Assembly (NCBI GenBank): GCA_037045535.1
Contig: JBAOHI010000031.1
Coordinates: 1 to 64,000, forward strand
DNA from: Competibacter_A sp037045535
GTDB lineage: Bacteria; Pseudomonadota; Gammaproteobacteria; Competibacterales; Competibacteraceae
DNA: 64,000 nucleotides
Reading direction: 5' to 3'
Below the pieces are notes generated by a model. The model did no database searches. It was not told the origin of the DNA and was given only the letters and a program-made list of their open reading frames with translations. The position numbers were made by a program, and so were the translations under genes. Below are positions 8,484-16,881 of the stretch, one piece after another (the stretch's first letter is position 1; every line of letters starts with the position of its first letter).

Positions 8484-11222
8484 TCAATGCGCTTCGTCCC
8501 AATTGGCTCCCACCCCGATATCGACTTCCAGTGGCGTCCGCAATTCCGCCGCAGTGACCATCGCCGCCCGAATCCGCTCCCCGGCTTCCATCACGGCCTC
8601 CCCGGCCACCTCGAACACCAGCTCATCATGAACCTGCATCAACATCCGCGCCGGGAAATCGGATTCTTGCAGCCAGCGATCCACCGCCAGCATTGCCCGT
8701 TTGATGATGTCGGCAGCGGTACCCTGCATCGGCGCGTTGATGGCGGCACGCTCCGCCGCCTGTCGGAGTTGCGCATTTCGAGCGCGGATGTCAGGCAAAT
8801 ACAGCCGGCGACCGAATACCGTCTCGACATAACCCCGCTCGGCGGCTTGGCGGCGAGTGTCGTCCATGTATGCCTTGACGCCGGGATAGCGGGCAAAATA
8901 GCGATCGACATAACCTTTGGCCGCGCCACGCTCGATGCCCAATTGCTGGGCTAGCCCGAACGGCGACATCCCGTAGATCAATCCGAAATTGATGGCCTTG
9001 GCGCTACGCCGCTGATCAGGGCTCACCTCGTCCAACGCCACCCCGAACACCTCGGCGGCGGTGGCGCGATGCACGTCGATACCGGCGGCGAAAGCCCGCA
9101 GCAACCCCGCGTCGCCGGACAGATGGGCCATGATCCGCAACTCGATTTGCGAATAATCCGCCGCCAACATCACCCAACCCGGCTCCGGCACGAAGGCTTG
9201 GCGGATGCGTCGCCCTTCCGGCGTGCGAATCGGGATGTTTTGTAAATTGGGATCGGAGGACGACAGCCGTCCCGTGCTGGCCACCGCCTGATGGTAGGAG
9301 GTATGCACCCGCCCCGTGCGTGGGTGGATCTGGGCTGGCAATCGGTCGGTATAGGTCGATTTCAGCTTGCTCAAGGTCCGATATTCGAGAATCACTCTCG
9401 GCAATGGATACGTCACCGCCAAATCTTGCAACACGTCTTCGGCGGTGGACGACTGGCCGGTGGCGGTCTTCTTACCCGCCGGCAGTCCCAACCGCTCGAA
9501 TAGAATCGCCTGCAACTGCTTGGGCGATCCCAGGTTAAACCGTTCGCCAGCCAGTTCGTATGCCTGTTGCTCCAATTCCCAAATCCGTTTCGCTAACTCG
9601 CCGCTTTGCTGGCGCAAACTCGCCGCATCCACCCGAACGCCGATCCGCTCCATTCGTGTTAGCACCGGAATCAGCGGGATTTCGAGTTCCTCGTACAAAC
9701 GCCGCTGAGCCGGTTCCCGCTCCAGTCGCGGCCACAAACAGTGATGCAGGCGCAAGGTGACATCGGCGTCCTCGGCGGCATAGGGTCCGGCCTGTTCTAG
9801 CGCCACTTGGTTGAAAGTCAACTGCTTGGCGCCTTTCCCCGCCACATCCTCAAAGCGGATGGTACGCAACCCCAGAAACCGTTCCGCCAACGAATCCATG
9901 TCGTGCCGGGCGGTGGAATCCAGCACGTAGGATTCCAGTAGGGTGTCGTGCCGGATACCGCGCAAGGCGATACCGTGATTGGCCAGTACGTGCGAGTCGT
10001 ACTTGAGATGTTGGCCCAGCTTGGGCCGATTCCCATCTTCCAGCAGTGGGCGCAACTGCTCCAGCGCGCGATCCCGGTTCAATTGATCCGGTGCGCCGGG
10101 ATAGTCGTGCGCCAAGGGCACGTAAGCGGCCTCGCGGGGCGTCACGGCAAAGGAAACACCGACGATGCGGGCATCCAGATAGTTCAGGCTGGTGGTTTCG
10201 GTATCGAAGGCAAACAAATCCGCTGCGCGCAGCCGTTCCAACCAGCCGTCGAACGCGGCCTGATCCAGCACCAGTTCGTAAGAGAGGGGATCGGTAGCGA
10301 TTTCCACCCAGTCAAGCGACGGTTGGCTCATTGCCGGCGACGGTGTTTGAGCCGGAACTTCTCGATTGTCAGCCGACAACTCCCGCAGCCAGGAACGAAA
10401 CTCATAGCGTTCGTACAACGCCCGCAGCGCGGCGGTGTCGGACGGTGCTGGTCGCAAATCCTCGAATGCGACCGGAAGGGGCACTTGGCAATCCAAGGTG
10501 GCCAACTGTCGAGACAGCGGCAGTTGTTCCAGCCCGGCCCGCAGCTTGTCGCCGATCTTGCCCGAGATGGCGGCGGCGTTCGCCACCAAATTGTCCAGCG
10601 AGCCGTATTGACGTAGCCACTTGGCGGCGGTCACTGGCCCAACACCGGGCACGCCGGGAATATTGTCGGACGTGTCACCCACCAAGGCCAGATAATCGAC
10701 GATCCGGTTCGGCGACACCCCAAATTTTTGTTCCACTCCAGCGATGTCGGTCACCGTGTTTTTCATGGTGTCCAGCATCCGCGTTCGCTCGTCGACCAAC
10801 TGGGCCAAGTCCTTGTCGCCGCTTACAATCAGCACGGGCAGTCCTCGCGCGGTCGCCTGCCGGGCCAGGGTACCGATCACATCGTCCGCCTCGACCCCGG
10901 CCACCTGCAACAACGGCAACCCCATGGCCCGAATGCAGGCGTACAGCGGCTCGATCTGCTGCACCAGTTGCGGGTCCAACGGTGGGCGATGCGCCTTGTA
11001 GTCGGAAAACAGCTCGTGGCGGAAAGTCTTGCCAGGCGCGTCGAATATCACCGCCAGATAATCGGGTCGGTAATCGGCCAGCAGCCGGCGCAGCATATTC
11101 AGCACCCCGTACAGGGCACCGGTGGGTTCGCCGGCTTTCGTACTCAACGCCGGTAGGGCGTTGAAAGCCCGGTGCAACCAGGAGGAACCATCCACCAGCA
11201 CGCAAGGCTTGGACCCGCTCAT
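8484..11222 (-). CDS. polA: DNA polymerase I
   Basis: This 912-residue enzyme is used for repair and Okazaki fragment maturation. The N-terminal third is the 5'-3' exonuclease (VLVDGSSWLHRAF, GVEADDVIGTLA, VSGDKDLAQLV, GDTSDNIPGVPGVG). The middle is a 3'-5' proofreading domain that looks active: FAFDTETTSL carries the Exo I Asp/Glu pair and YAAEDADVT the Exo III Tyr/Asp. The C-terminal polymerase domain shows DYSQIELRIMAHLSGD (motif A), RRSAKAINFGLIYGMS (motif B) and MQVHDELVFEV (motif C). ATG 11222 (MSGSKPCVLVDG) is preferred over one 24 bp upstream because GAGGG precedes it. atpC ends 13 bp upstream on the same strand, so polA is probably co-transcribed with it. Confidence 0.97.
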   Translation of the reverse strand: MSGSKPCVLVDGSSWLHRAFNALPALSTKAGEPTGALYGVLNMLRRLLADYRPDYLAVIFDAPGKTFRHELFSDYKAHRPPLDPQLVQQIEPLYACIRAMGLPLLQVAGVEADDVIGTLARQATARGLPVLIVSGDKDLAQLVDERTRMLDTMKNTVTDIAGVEQKFGVSPNRIVDYLALVGDTSDNIPGVPGVGPVTAAKWLRQYGSLDNLVANAAAISGKIGDKLRAGLEQLPLSRQLATLDCQVPLPVAFEDLRPAPSDTAALRALYERYEFRSWLRELSADNREVPAQTPSPAMSQPSLDWVEIATDPLSYELVLDQAAFDGWLERLRAADLFAFDTETTSLNYLDARIVGVSFAVTPREAAYVPLAHDYPGAPDQLNRDRALEQLRPLLEDGNRPKLGQHLKYDSHVLANHGIALRGIRHDTLLESYVLDSTARHDMDSLAERFLGLRTIRFEDVAGKGAKQLTFNQVALEQAGPYAAEDADVTLRLHHCLWPRLEREPAQRRLYEELEIPLIPVLTRMERIGVRVDAASLRQQSGELAKRIWELEQQAYELAGERFNLGSPKQLQAILFERLGLPAGKKTATGQSSTAEDVLQDLAVTYPLPRVILEYRTLSKLKSTYTDRLPAQIHPRTGRVHTSYHQAVASTGRLSSSDPNLQNIPIRTPEGRRIRQAFVPEPGWVMLAADYSQIELRIMAHLSGDAGLLRAFAAGIDVHRATAAEVFGVALDEVSPDQRRSAKAINFGLIYGMSPFGLAQQLGIERGAAKGYVDRYFARYPGVKAYMDDTRRQAAERGYVETVFGRRLYLPDIRARNAQLRQAAERAAINAPMQGTAADIIKRAMLAVDRWLQESDFPARMLMQVHDELVFEVAGEAVMEAGERIRAAMVTAAELRTPLEVDIGVGANWDEAH

Positions 11223-11235
11223 CGACAGCCCTCGC

Positions 11236-11664
11236 TCACTTCCCAAGTCGATAGCCGCCTTGACGGCGCAAGCGGTCGATAGCCTGTAACTGCGCCGTGG
11301 CTTCGGCCAATGTCTTGGCGCACTCCATGTCGCTCAAACATTGCATCAGCGTGCATCGGGCCGATTCACGGGCGCGAATGGCGGCTGCTTCGTCGAGATT
11401 GGCGGCGTTCTCGGCAACATCGGCCAGCACGGTCACGACATGCGGTTGCACCTCCAACAGCCCGCTGGAGACATAGAACACCAGCGTCTCCCGCTCCGAC
11501 AGTCGGACTCGTACCTGACCGGGTTTCAACCGCGTTAGAAACGGACTATGCCCCGGCAGAATACCGACCTCGCCCAACTCCGCCGTCGCCACCACCATCT
11601 CGGCCAATCCGGTAAATAACTCCCTCTCCGCGCTGACAATATCCACATGCACCTTGATTGCCAT
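11236..11664 (-). CDS. atpC: F-type ATP synthase epsilon subunit (isolated copy)
   Basis: This 142-residue protein matches the F1 epsilon subunit along its whole length: VDIVSAERELFTGL, GEVGILPGHSPFLTRLKPG, SSGLLEVQPHVVTVLAD (beta-sandwich domain), then a two-helix C-terminus with NLDEAAAIRARESA. Epsilon couples rotation to catalysis and inhibits ATP hydrolysis. Unusually, no other ATP synthase gene is nearby; the gene stands between larB and polA. It may be a second copy beside a complete atp operon elsewhere, or a relocated subunit. Close spacing (39 bp after larB, 13 bp before polA) suggests shared transcription. The sequence looks intact, not decayed. Confidence 0.9.
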   Translation of the reverse strand: MAIKVHVDIVSAERELFTGLAEMVVATAELGEVGILPGHSPFLTRLKPGQVRVRLSERETLVFYVSSGLLEVQPHVVTVLADVAENAANLDEAAAIRARESARCTLMQCLSDMECAKTLAEATAQLQAIDRLRRQGGYRLGK

Positions 11665-11703
11665 ATTGCCCCCATCTCGCCTGGCTCATGCGCTACTTGC
11701 CGA

Positions 11704-12450
11704 TCACGGCTGGTTGATCAGGCTGGCCAGACAAGCCGCACCAAACCCGTTGTCGATATTCACCACCCCTACCCCACCCGCACAGGATGTCAGCATCCCC
11801 AGCAACGCCGACAGCCCGCCGAAGTGAGCGCCATAACCGACGCTGGTCGGTACCGCGATCACCGGACGCGCCACCAATCCGGCCACCACGCTGGCTAGCG
11901 CGCCTTCCATGCCGGCGATGACGATGACCACCCGCGCGCATCGGATCGCGTCCAACCGCGCTACGAGTCGGTGCAGTCCAGCCACGCCCACATCGTTGAT
12001 GCGCTCGACCCGGTTGCCGAACAGCAAGGCCGTCTCAACCGCTTCCTCCGCCACCGGCAAATCGGAGGTGCCGGCCGTGACGATCGCGATGCTGGTTTCC
12101 GTCAGCGGCCGGATGCGGCGCTGAATGACGAGGGTTCGCCCCAGCGAGTTGTAGCGAGCCTCGGGGCACAATTCCATCACCGCCGCCGCCATCTCCGCCG
12201 TGGCTCGGGTCGCCAGGACATCGCCTCCTCCCTCCAGCATGGCCGCCACGATGGTTCGAACCTGGGCAACGGTCTTGCCGGCGCAGTAGATCACTTCGGG
12301 ATGGCCGCATCGCAGTTCCCGATGGCTGTCCAACACCGCCTCACCCAGATCGCGAAATGGCAGTTCCCGCAACTGGCTCACCGCACCCTCGATCGCGAGC
12401 TCGCCGGCGCGAACCTGTTCCAGCAGCAACCGCAGCGCAGCCTCGTTCAC
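11704..12450 (-). CDS. larB: Nickel-pincer cofactor biosynthesis protein LarB
   Basis: LarB carboxylates nicotinic acid adenine dinucleotide at C5 and releases AMP, giving pyridinium-3,5-biscarboxylate mononucleotide, the first step to the NPN cofactor of lactate racemase. The 248-residue protein has an N-terminal helical part and an AIR-carboxylase (PurE)-like domain with VTAGTSDLPVAEEA (about 124-137), IAGMEGALASVVAGL (about 178-192), PTSVGYGAHFGG and TSCAGGVGVVNIDNGFGA. The cysteine at about 223 in SCAGG matches the catalytic Cys of the family. larE lies 6 bp upstream. Together with larC and larE it makes a full cofactor set. Confidence 0.93.
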   Translation of the reverse strand: MNEAALRLLLEQVRAGELAIEGAVSQLRELPFRDLGEAVLDSHRELRCGHPEVIYCAGKTVAQVRTIVAAMLEGGGDVLATRATAEMAAAVMELCPEARYNSLGRTLVIQRRIRPLTETSIAIVTAGTSDLPVAEEAVETALLFGNRVERINDVGVAGLHRLVARLDAIRCARVVIVIAGMEGALASVVAGLVARPVIAVPTSVGYGAHFGGLSALLGMLTSCAGGVGVVNIDNGFGAACLASLINQP

Positions 12451-12456
12451 CGACGC

Positions 12457-13279
12457 TTATTCCGTCACGGTAACATTGAAGCTGCCCATCCGATAACCTT
12501 GCAAATCCAGGGTGATATGGCGGAAACCGCATTCGCGTAACGCCGCCACTACCTGTTCGGCGATCGCCTCATCCAACAAACGAACATGCTCCGCTCGATC
12601 GAGTTCGATCCGGGCTAAATCGTCATGGCAACGCACCCGCACTCGGCCAAATCCGAGCGTCAGTAAAGCGCGCTCGGCGGCTCTCTACCCGCCGCAGCAG
12701 TTCGGGACGCACGGCCGTATCGTGTGGCAGCCGCGTCAACAGGCAGGCAAAAGCCGGTTTGTTCCAGACCGGCAAATTCAACGCTCGGGCATAGCGACGA
12801 ATCTCGGCCTTGCCCAGTCCTGCTTCCAGCAAGGGACTCCGAACGCCCAACTCGGCCAAGGCGCGCATCCCGGGCCGATAGTCGTTGAGATCGTCGCGGT
12901 TGGTTCCATCGGCTAGCCAAGCACATCCTTCCTCGGCAGCGATGGTTTTCAGCTGGGCAAACAGCTCCCGCTTGCAGCGATAGCAACGGTCGGGTGGATT
13001 GTTGACAATCGCCACAGGCATGGGCAATTCCAGCAGCCGGTGACGCACACCGATCAGCGTAGTCAATTCCCTGGCCTCGGCGATTTCCCAAGACGCCATG
13101 TAGGGGGTTACCGCTGTTAACGCGACCACCCGCTCGCCCAGTGCCTCGTGGGCCGCCGCCAGCAACAAACCGCTGTCCAGTCCACCGGAACAGGCGACCG
13201 CAATCGATCGCGGTTCCCGCAACAACGCCAGCAATCGCTGATAGGCAGGTTCCGCCAGCGTCTCGGAAGGCTCCGGCAT
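12457..13279 (-). CDS. larE: Nickel-pincer cofactor sulfurtransferase LarE (frame broken near 12684)
   Basis: LarE adenylates the LarB product and inserts sulfur. Residues 1-199 or so (13279 down to about 12684) hold the PP-loop ACSGGLDSGLL (29-39), CYRCKRELF (99-107), WLADGTNRDDLNDYRPG and PAFACLLTR with Cys179. The frame then runs into a false tail (stop near 12623). The normal C-terminus, AAERALLTLGFGRVRVR and onward to GSFNVTVTE, is read in the next frame down to 12457. Removing one A from the GAGAG run (minus strand, near 12684) restores a protein of about 273 residues, the usual length. The start ATG overlaps the larC stop by one base. The break is either a sequence error or a real lesion that would remove cofactor synthesis. 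Confidence 0.9.
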
Positions 13280-14484
13280 CACGATATCGGCTCTGTTGAG
13301 ACCACCAGCGGCATTTCCCGCGTCGCCAACGCTTCCCGCACGGCTGCGTAAACCGCGTGAATCGGTACGCTCCTCTCCAGCGCCAGCCGCTTGCAATCCT
13401 CATATTCCGGTTTGCCGCGAATGGGCCGCCCTTGATAGTGCGCGATCTTGACTCCCACCTGACCGTACCGCGTCGCCACGCGCACGGCTTCCCGGAACAG
13501 CGCCATGCGCGACACGGCATAGCGGCGCACGCCCAAGGTAGTGGTCTCGATCAGCAGCAGTTCGGTCAACACCGACACCAGCATCGGCACGCACAACACA
13601 CTGAGCAGCGTAGCCGGCCGGTTTTTCTTCATCAGAATCGGCGTCAGCCACGCATCGTTCGCTCCGGCCGCGAACAGTCTCTCCAACACATGGTCATAAC
13701 ATTCCGGGTTCATATCGTCGATATTGCATTCGAGCATACACAGCTCGCTCTGTTCGCTCTCCGTGTCCGACAATTCCCCCAGACAGACTCGCAGCACGTT
13801 CGGGATGGGACCATCGCGATGACCAATACCGTAGCCGATCCGGCTCACGGTGAGTTTAGGACGCGTGACGAATTCATCGACGAACGTGGCCAGCAACGCC
13901 GCGCCGGTCGGCGTGGTGGCCTCGAATGGGACCGCCCCGAGCTTGATCGGTGCACCCTTGAGCAGTTCCAGCGTCGCTGGGGCCGGTACCGGCAACACGC
14001 CGTGTTCGCAGTGCGCCACCCCGCCGCCAAGCTCCACCGGTGAGCACAACACTCGATCCACGTTCAGCCGATCCAGCGCGATGGTGCCAGCGACGATATC
14101 GACGATCGCGTCGAGCGCCCCTATTTCGTGAAAATGAATTTGATCCGGCGAAGTGTCGTGGATGTGGGCCTCCGCTTCGGCCAACCGGCGAAACACCGCC
14201 ACGGCTCGCCCTCGCACGCTTTCCTTGAGCGAACTGCCGCCAATGATCGCTTCGATCTGCCGCAGATCGCGATGGGGCGGTTGTTGCGGATCGATCACCA
14301 CTCGCACCTGGGCACCGCTGATGCCCTTACGGATGGCTCGGCTGGCCTGCACGCCGTAACCTTCCAAACCCAGCCCCGCTAGTTCGACGATGATCTCGTC
14401 GTAATCCACTCCCAAATCAAGCAGAGCCGCCAAGTGCATATCGCCGCTGATACCAGCGAAACAGTCATAGTAGAGAACGCTCAT
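13279..14484 (-). CDS. larC: Nickel-pincer cofactor cyclometallase LarC
   Basis: LarC inserts nickel into the pincer ligand using CTP. The 401-residue protein opens with YYDCFAGISGDMHLAALLDLG, a strong family signature. It has a His-rich stretch (AEAEAHIHDTSPDQIHFHEIGALDAIVDI, given here as AEAHIHDT and IHFHEIGALDAIVDI), GVLPVPAPATLELL, then NIDDMNPE and a C-terminal domain with ETTTLGVRR. In Lactiplantibacillus larC is made by programmed frameshifting between larC1 and larC2; here one continuous frame encodes the whole protein. It lies 33 bp after the polyferredoxin gene and overlaps larE by 1 bp. Confidence 0.93.
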   Translation of the reverse strand: MSVLYYDCFAGISGDMHLAALLDLGVDYDEIIVELAGLGLEGYGVQASRAIRKGISGAQVRVVIDPQQPPHRDLRQIEAIIGGSSLKESVRGRAVAVFRRLAEAEAHIHDTSPDQIHFHEIGALDAIVDIVAGTIALDRLNVDRVLCSPVELGGGVAHCEHGVLPVPAPATLELLKGAPIKLGAVPFEATTPTGAALLATFVDEFVTRPKLTVSRIGYGIGHRDGPIPNVLRVCLGELSDTESEQSELCMLECNIDDMNPECYDHVLERLFAAGANDAWLTPILMKKNRPATLLSVLCVPMLVSVLTELLLIETTTLGVRRYAVSRMALFREAVRVATRYGQVGVKIAHYQGRPIRGKPEYEDCKRLALERSVPIHAVYAAVREALATREMPLVVSTEPIS

Positions 14485-14517
14485 AACCGTCGCACGCCCA
14501 CGCGCAACCGGCCACGA

Positions 14518-16191
14518 TCAAAACGGAAATTCACCTTTTACCTCCCGTTCAAGGGGCTTCGAGACCGGTCGTTCCGCCAATTTCTGAACCGGATGACCGC
14601 TCACATAGATCGCCCGGTACGGCCGGGCGGGACAGGCATTCTCACAGGCGCCACAACCGATGCATAAGTGCTCCCGAACTTCGGGAATCGCCAGGCCATC
14701 CCGGTATGGGATCATATGCACCGCCTTAGTGGGGCAATACTCGTCGCACGCCCCGCAAGCGGTATGGTCGGTATGTACGATGCAATTGTCGCGGATAAAA
14801 TGGGCTATGCCCAGTTGAGTGACCTGCTTGGCCGCCAATTCCAGCGGGCGGATCGCCCCGGTCGGACAAACCTGGCCGCAACGGTTGCATTCGTAACTGC
14901 AATAGCCGGTGACGTAATCCATATGCGGTTGCAACAATCCGGACAAACCGTATTCCAGCAGGGCTGGCTGCAACACGCCGTAGGGACAAGCGCCGACACA
15001 GAGATGGCAGGCAATGCAGAAGTCGTTGAAGTGCGCTAGATCACCCGCGCCGGGCGGCGCCACTGGCCAAGCCTTGCGGTTCACCACTGTAGTCGGCACG
15101 CGATTATGGGGTTTGGTTCCAACGCTATCCTGAGGCGCCAGACCTGCCAATCCGATCATGAACAGCGCCGATCCGCGCAGCAGCGTCCGTCGAGCAGGAT
15201 TCGGCGCGCGATTCTCCGCTTCCCTCGCACCATCCAACTTTTCATCGACCAGAGAGGAAAAGCGGTGCGAAGGACGGGAGTCGTTCAACAACAACGAAAC
15301 TGGAGGTACGGGATAAAACTTCACCGGTTGGGGAGAGGCATAGCCGATACCGTGCGTATCGCAAACCGTGATGCAATTGAAACAAGCCACGCAACGACTG
15401 AAATCCACCTCCTTGGTTTTCAGACGGATACAACCGGCCTTGCAGTGGATCGAACATTGCGCGCACAGGATGCAGGCATCCTTGGGAATCCGGATCTTGA
15501 ACAGGGCAAAGCGCGACACCAAGCCCAATAACGCGCCGACCGGACAAAGCAAATTGCAGAACAGCCGGCCCTTGGTCGCGCTCAGCCCAATCAATCCGAT
15601 CAGGAACAGGGCCGGGAACACCAGCGTCGCCGGCGACGGCGCTTTCCATTGCAGCGGAAACGGGCCGTAAATACCCAAACTTTCCAACAATTGCCCCAGT
15701 CCGTTGTGAGCGGTAACGTAAAGCGGTCGCAATAGATCGCCGGCGATACGACCAAAGTTGCTGAATGGGTCAAGCAGGCTCAACGCCAGCACGTTGCCAC
15801 TCAGGAACAAGCCGACAGTCAACGCCAGCAACCCGTAACGGATCGCATCGTGCGATTTCTGGTAGCGAAACTTGACCTTGCGCGGTTTGCGCAGCTTGTC
15901 GGCGAGACGGATGATGATATCTTGCAAGGTGCCGAGCGGACAGATCATCGAGCAGTACACTCGGCCGAACAGCAGAGTCAGGACCAGCACCACCAGAAAA
16001 CCGGTGGCCACCCACGCAAACGTCTGGGTAAATTTCAGCAGCGACGGCACAAACTGCGGATACAGCGCCACGGTAGCGGCCGGCGTTTCCCCGATCTGCT
16101 CGAAATCCACGAACAACAGAGTGGTCAGCGCCAAAAACGTCAGCGCCACCACCACCCGGATTTTCTTCAACCACGTTTGTTTCATCGCCAT
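14518..16191 (-). CDS. Membrane polyferredoxin, NapH-like N-terminus fused to NapG-like 4Fe-4S domain
   Basis: This 557-residue protein is predicted to pass electrons between quinol and a soluble partner. The N-terminal half has about four membrane helices with two CX3CP motifs, YCSMICPLG (79-87) and FCNLLCPVG (211-219), as in NapH/NosR/RdxA. Two ferredoxin motifs follow, CILCAQCSIHC (240-250) and CVACFNCITVC (267-277). An internal ARRTLLRGSALFMIGLAG (333-350) resembles a Tat signal or extra helix. The rest is NapG-like with four Cys groups: CIACHLCVGACP (392-403), CSYECNRCGQVCP (431-443), CGACDEYCP (479-487) and CIGCGACENACP (510-521). The start MAMKQTW at 16191 is chosen at the first helix. 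It heads the lar-atpC-polA run. The exact function is unknown. Confidence 0.75.
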   Translation of the reverse strand: MAMKQTWLKKIRVVVALTFLALTTLLFVDFEQIGETPAATVALYPQFVPSLLKFTQTFAWVATGFLVVLVLTLLFGRVYCSMICPLGTLQDIIIRLADKLRKPRKVKFRYQKSHDAIRYGLLALTVGLFLSGNVLALSLLDPFSNFGRIAGDLLRPLYVTAHNGLGQLLESLGIYGPFPLQWKAPSPATLVFPALFLIGLIGLSATKGRLFCNLLCPVGALLGLVSRFALFKIRIPKDACILCAQCSIHCKAGCIRLKTKEVDFSRCVACFNCITVCDTHGIGYASPQPVKFYPVPPVSLLLNDSRPSHRFSSLVDEKLDGAREAENRAPNPARRTLLRGSALFMIGLAGLAPQDSVGTKPHNRVPTTVVNRKAWPVAPPGAGDLAHFNDFCIACHLCVGACPYGVLQPALLEYGLSGLLQPHMDYVTGYCSYECNRCGQVCPTGAIRPLELAAKQVTQLGIAHFIRDNCIVHTDHTACGACDEYCPTKAVHMIPYRDGLAIPEVREHLCIGCGACENACPARPYRAIYVSGHPVQKLAERPVSKPLEREVKGEFPF

Positions 16192-16881
16192 CGACCCAGG
16201 TCGCCACGCGGGCCGCCGTTCTTGCTTGAAGCCTGTACGAAAACCTGCATGAAAACCACACCGATTGATCGTGAGACTGGTTTGCCGGCGATAGCGGCTG
16301 TTCATCGCCAGTAAACCGGTTCTCACGAACACCTTTATCGGCAAAGTAGTGATCTCCATGCGGCCGCTCAAAAGTGGAATCGCCGAAGCGTGGTCAGCGA
16401 CGACAGCGCGCCGGCCATCTGAGAAATCAAACGATTGCCCACGTTCTCGGCCGACTCGCATTCGGCATCGTCCGGCTATTGCGGCTCTGGGGGCAACAGC
16501 GTTCTGATTCTGGAAGGCGAACAAGGGGAATAGTGCCGAGGCATCATCCCCGTTCGCTCGCCATCATCAAATCTTGTATGCGCTTGCGAATCACGACGCT
16601 TGACACTCCCGACAACGGCGCGGCATCGCCTATGCAGGTAGCAAAGGCCGCATGTGGCGTTCGCACTTCATCGTTGAATTGCTCCCGCCGGTTTAAATCG
16701 GTCATGCCGGCGGCGTCCATTTCGAATTACCGGACTCACGACGCGTCTATCGGGTATTATCATCCAGCCGTCGGCTCCGCGCACGGGCCCGTTGCCATGA
16801 TTTGATCGAAATACTGCCTCCCGTCAATTTTCCTGTAATGGTGATGATTCACGACAGCAGGCATATTTTTGAGGAACACAG
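16192..16881. other. 690-bp divergent intergenic region
   Basis: This stretch lies between the polyferredoxin gene (minus) and the pyrophosphatase gene (plus). Open frames exist on both strands but none has recognisable domains, a good ribosome site or sensible composition. It should hold both promoters. A TATTAT hexamer near 16754-16759 could be a -10 for the downstream gene, but no convincing -35 accompanies it. I see no RNA gene or repeat. Confidence 0.5.

Noticed and set aside
13279..14484. Programmed frameshift in larC as in Lactiplantibacillus
   Set aside because: The whole LarC sequence is in one uninterrupted frame.
16374..16805. 143-codon open frame in the gap before hppA
   Set aside because: No ribosome site, no recognisable motif, and Arg/Ser-rich composition; I treat the gap as regulatory.
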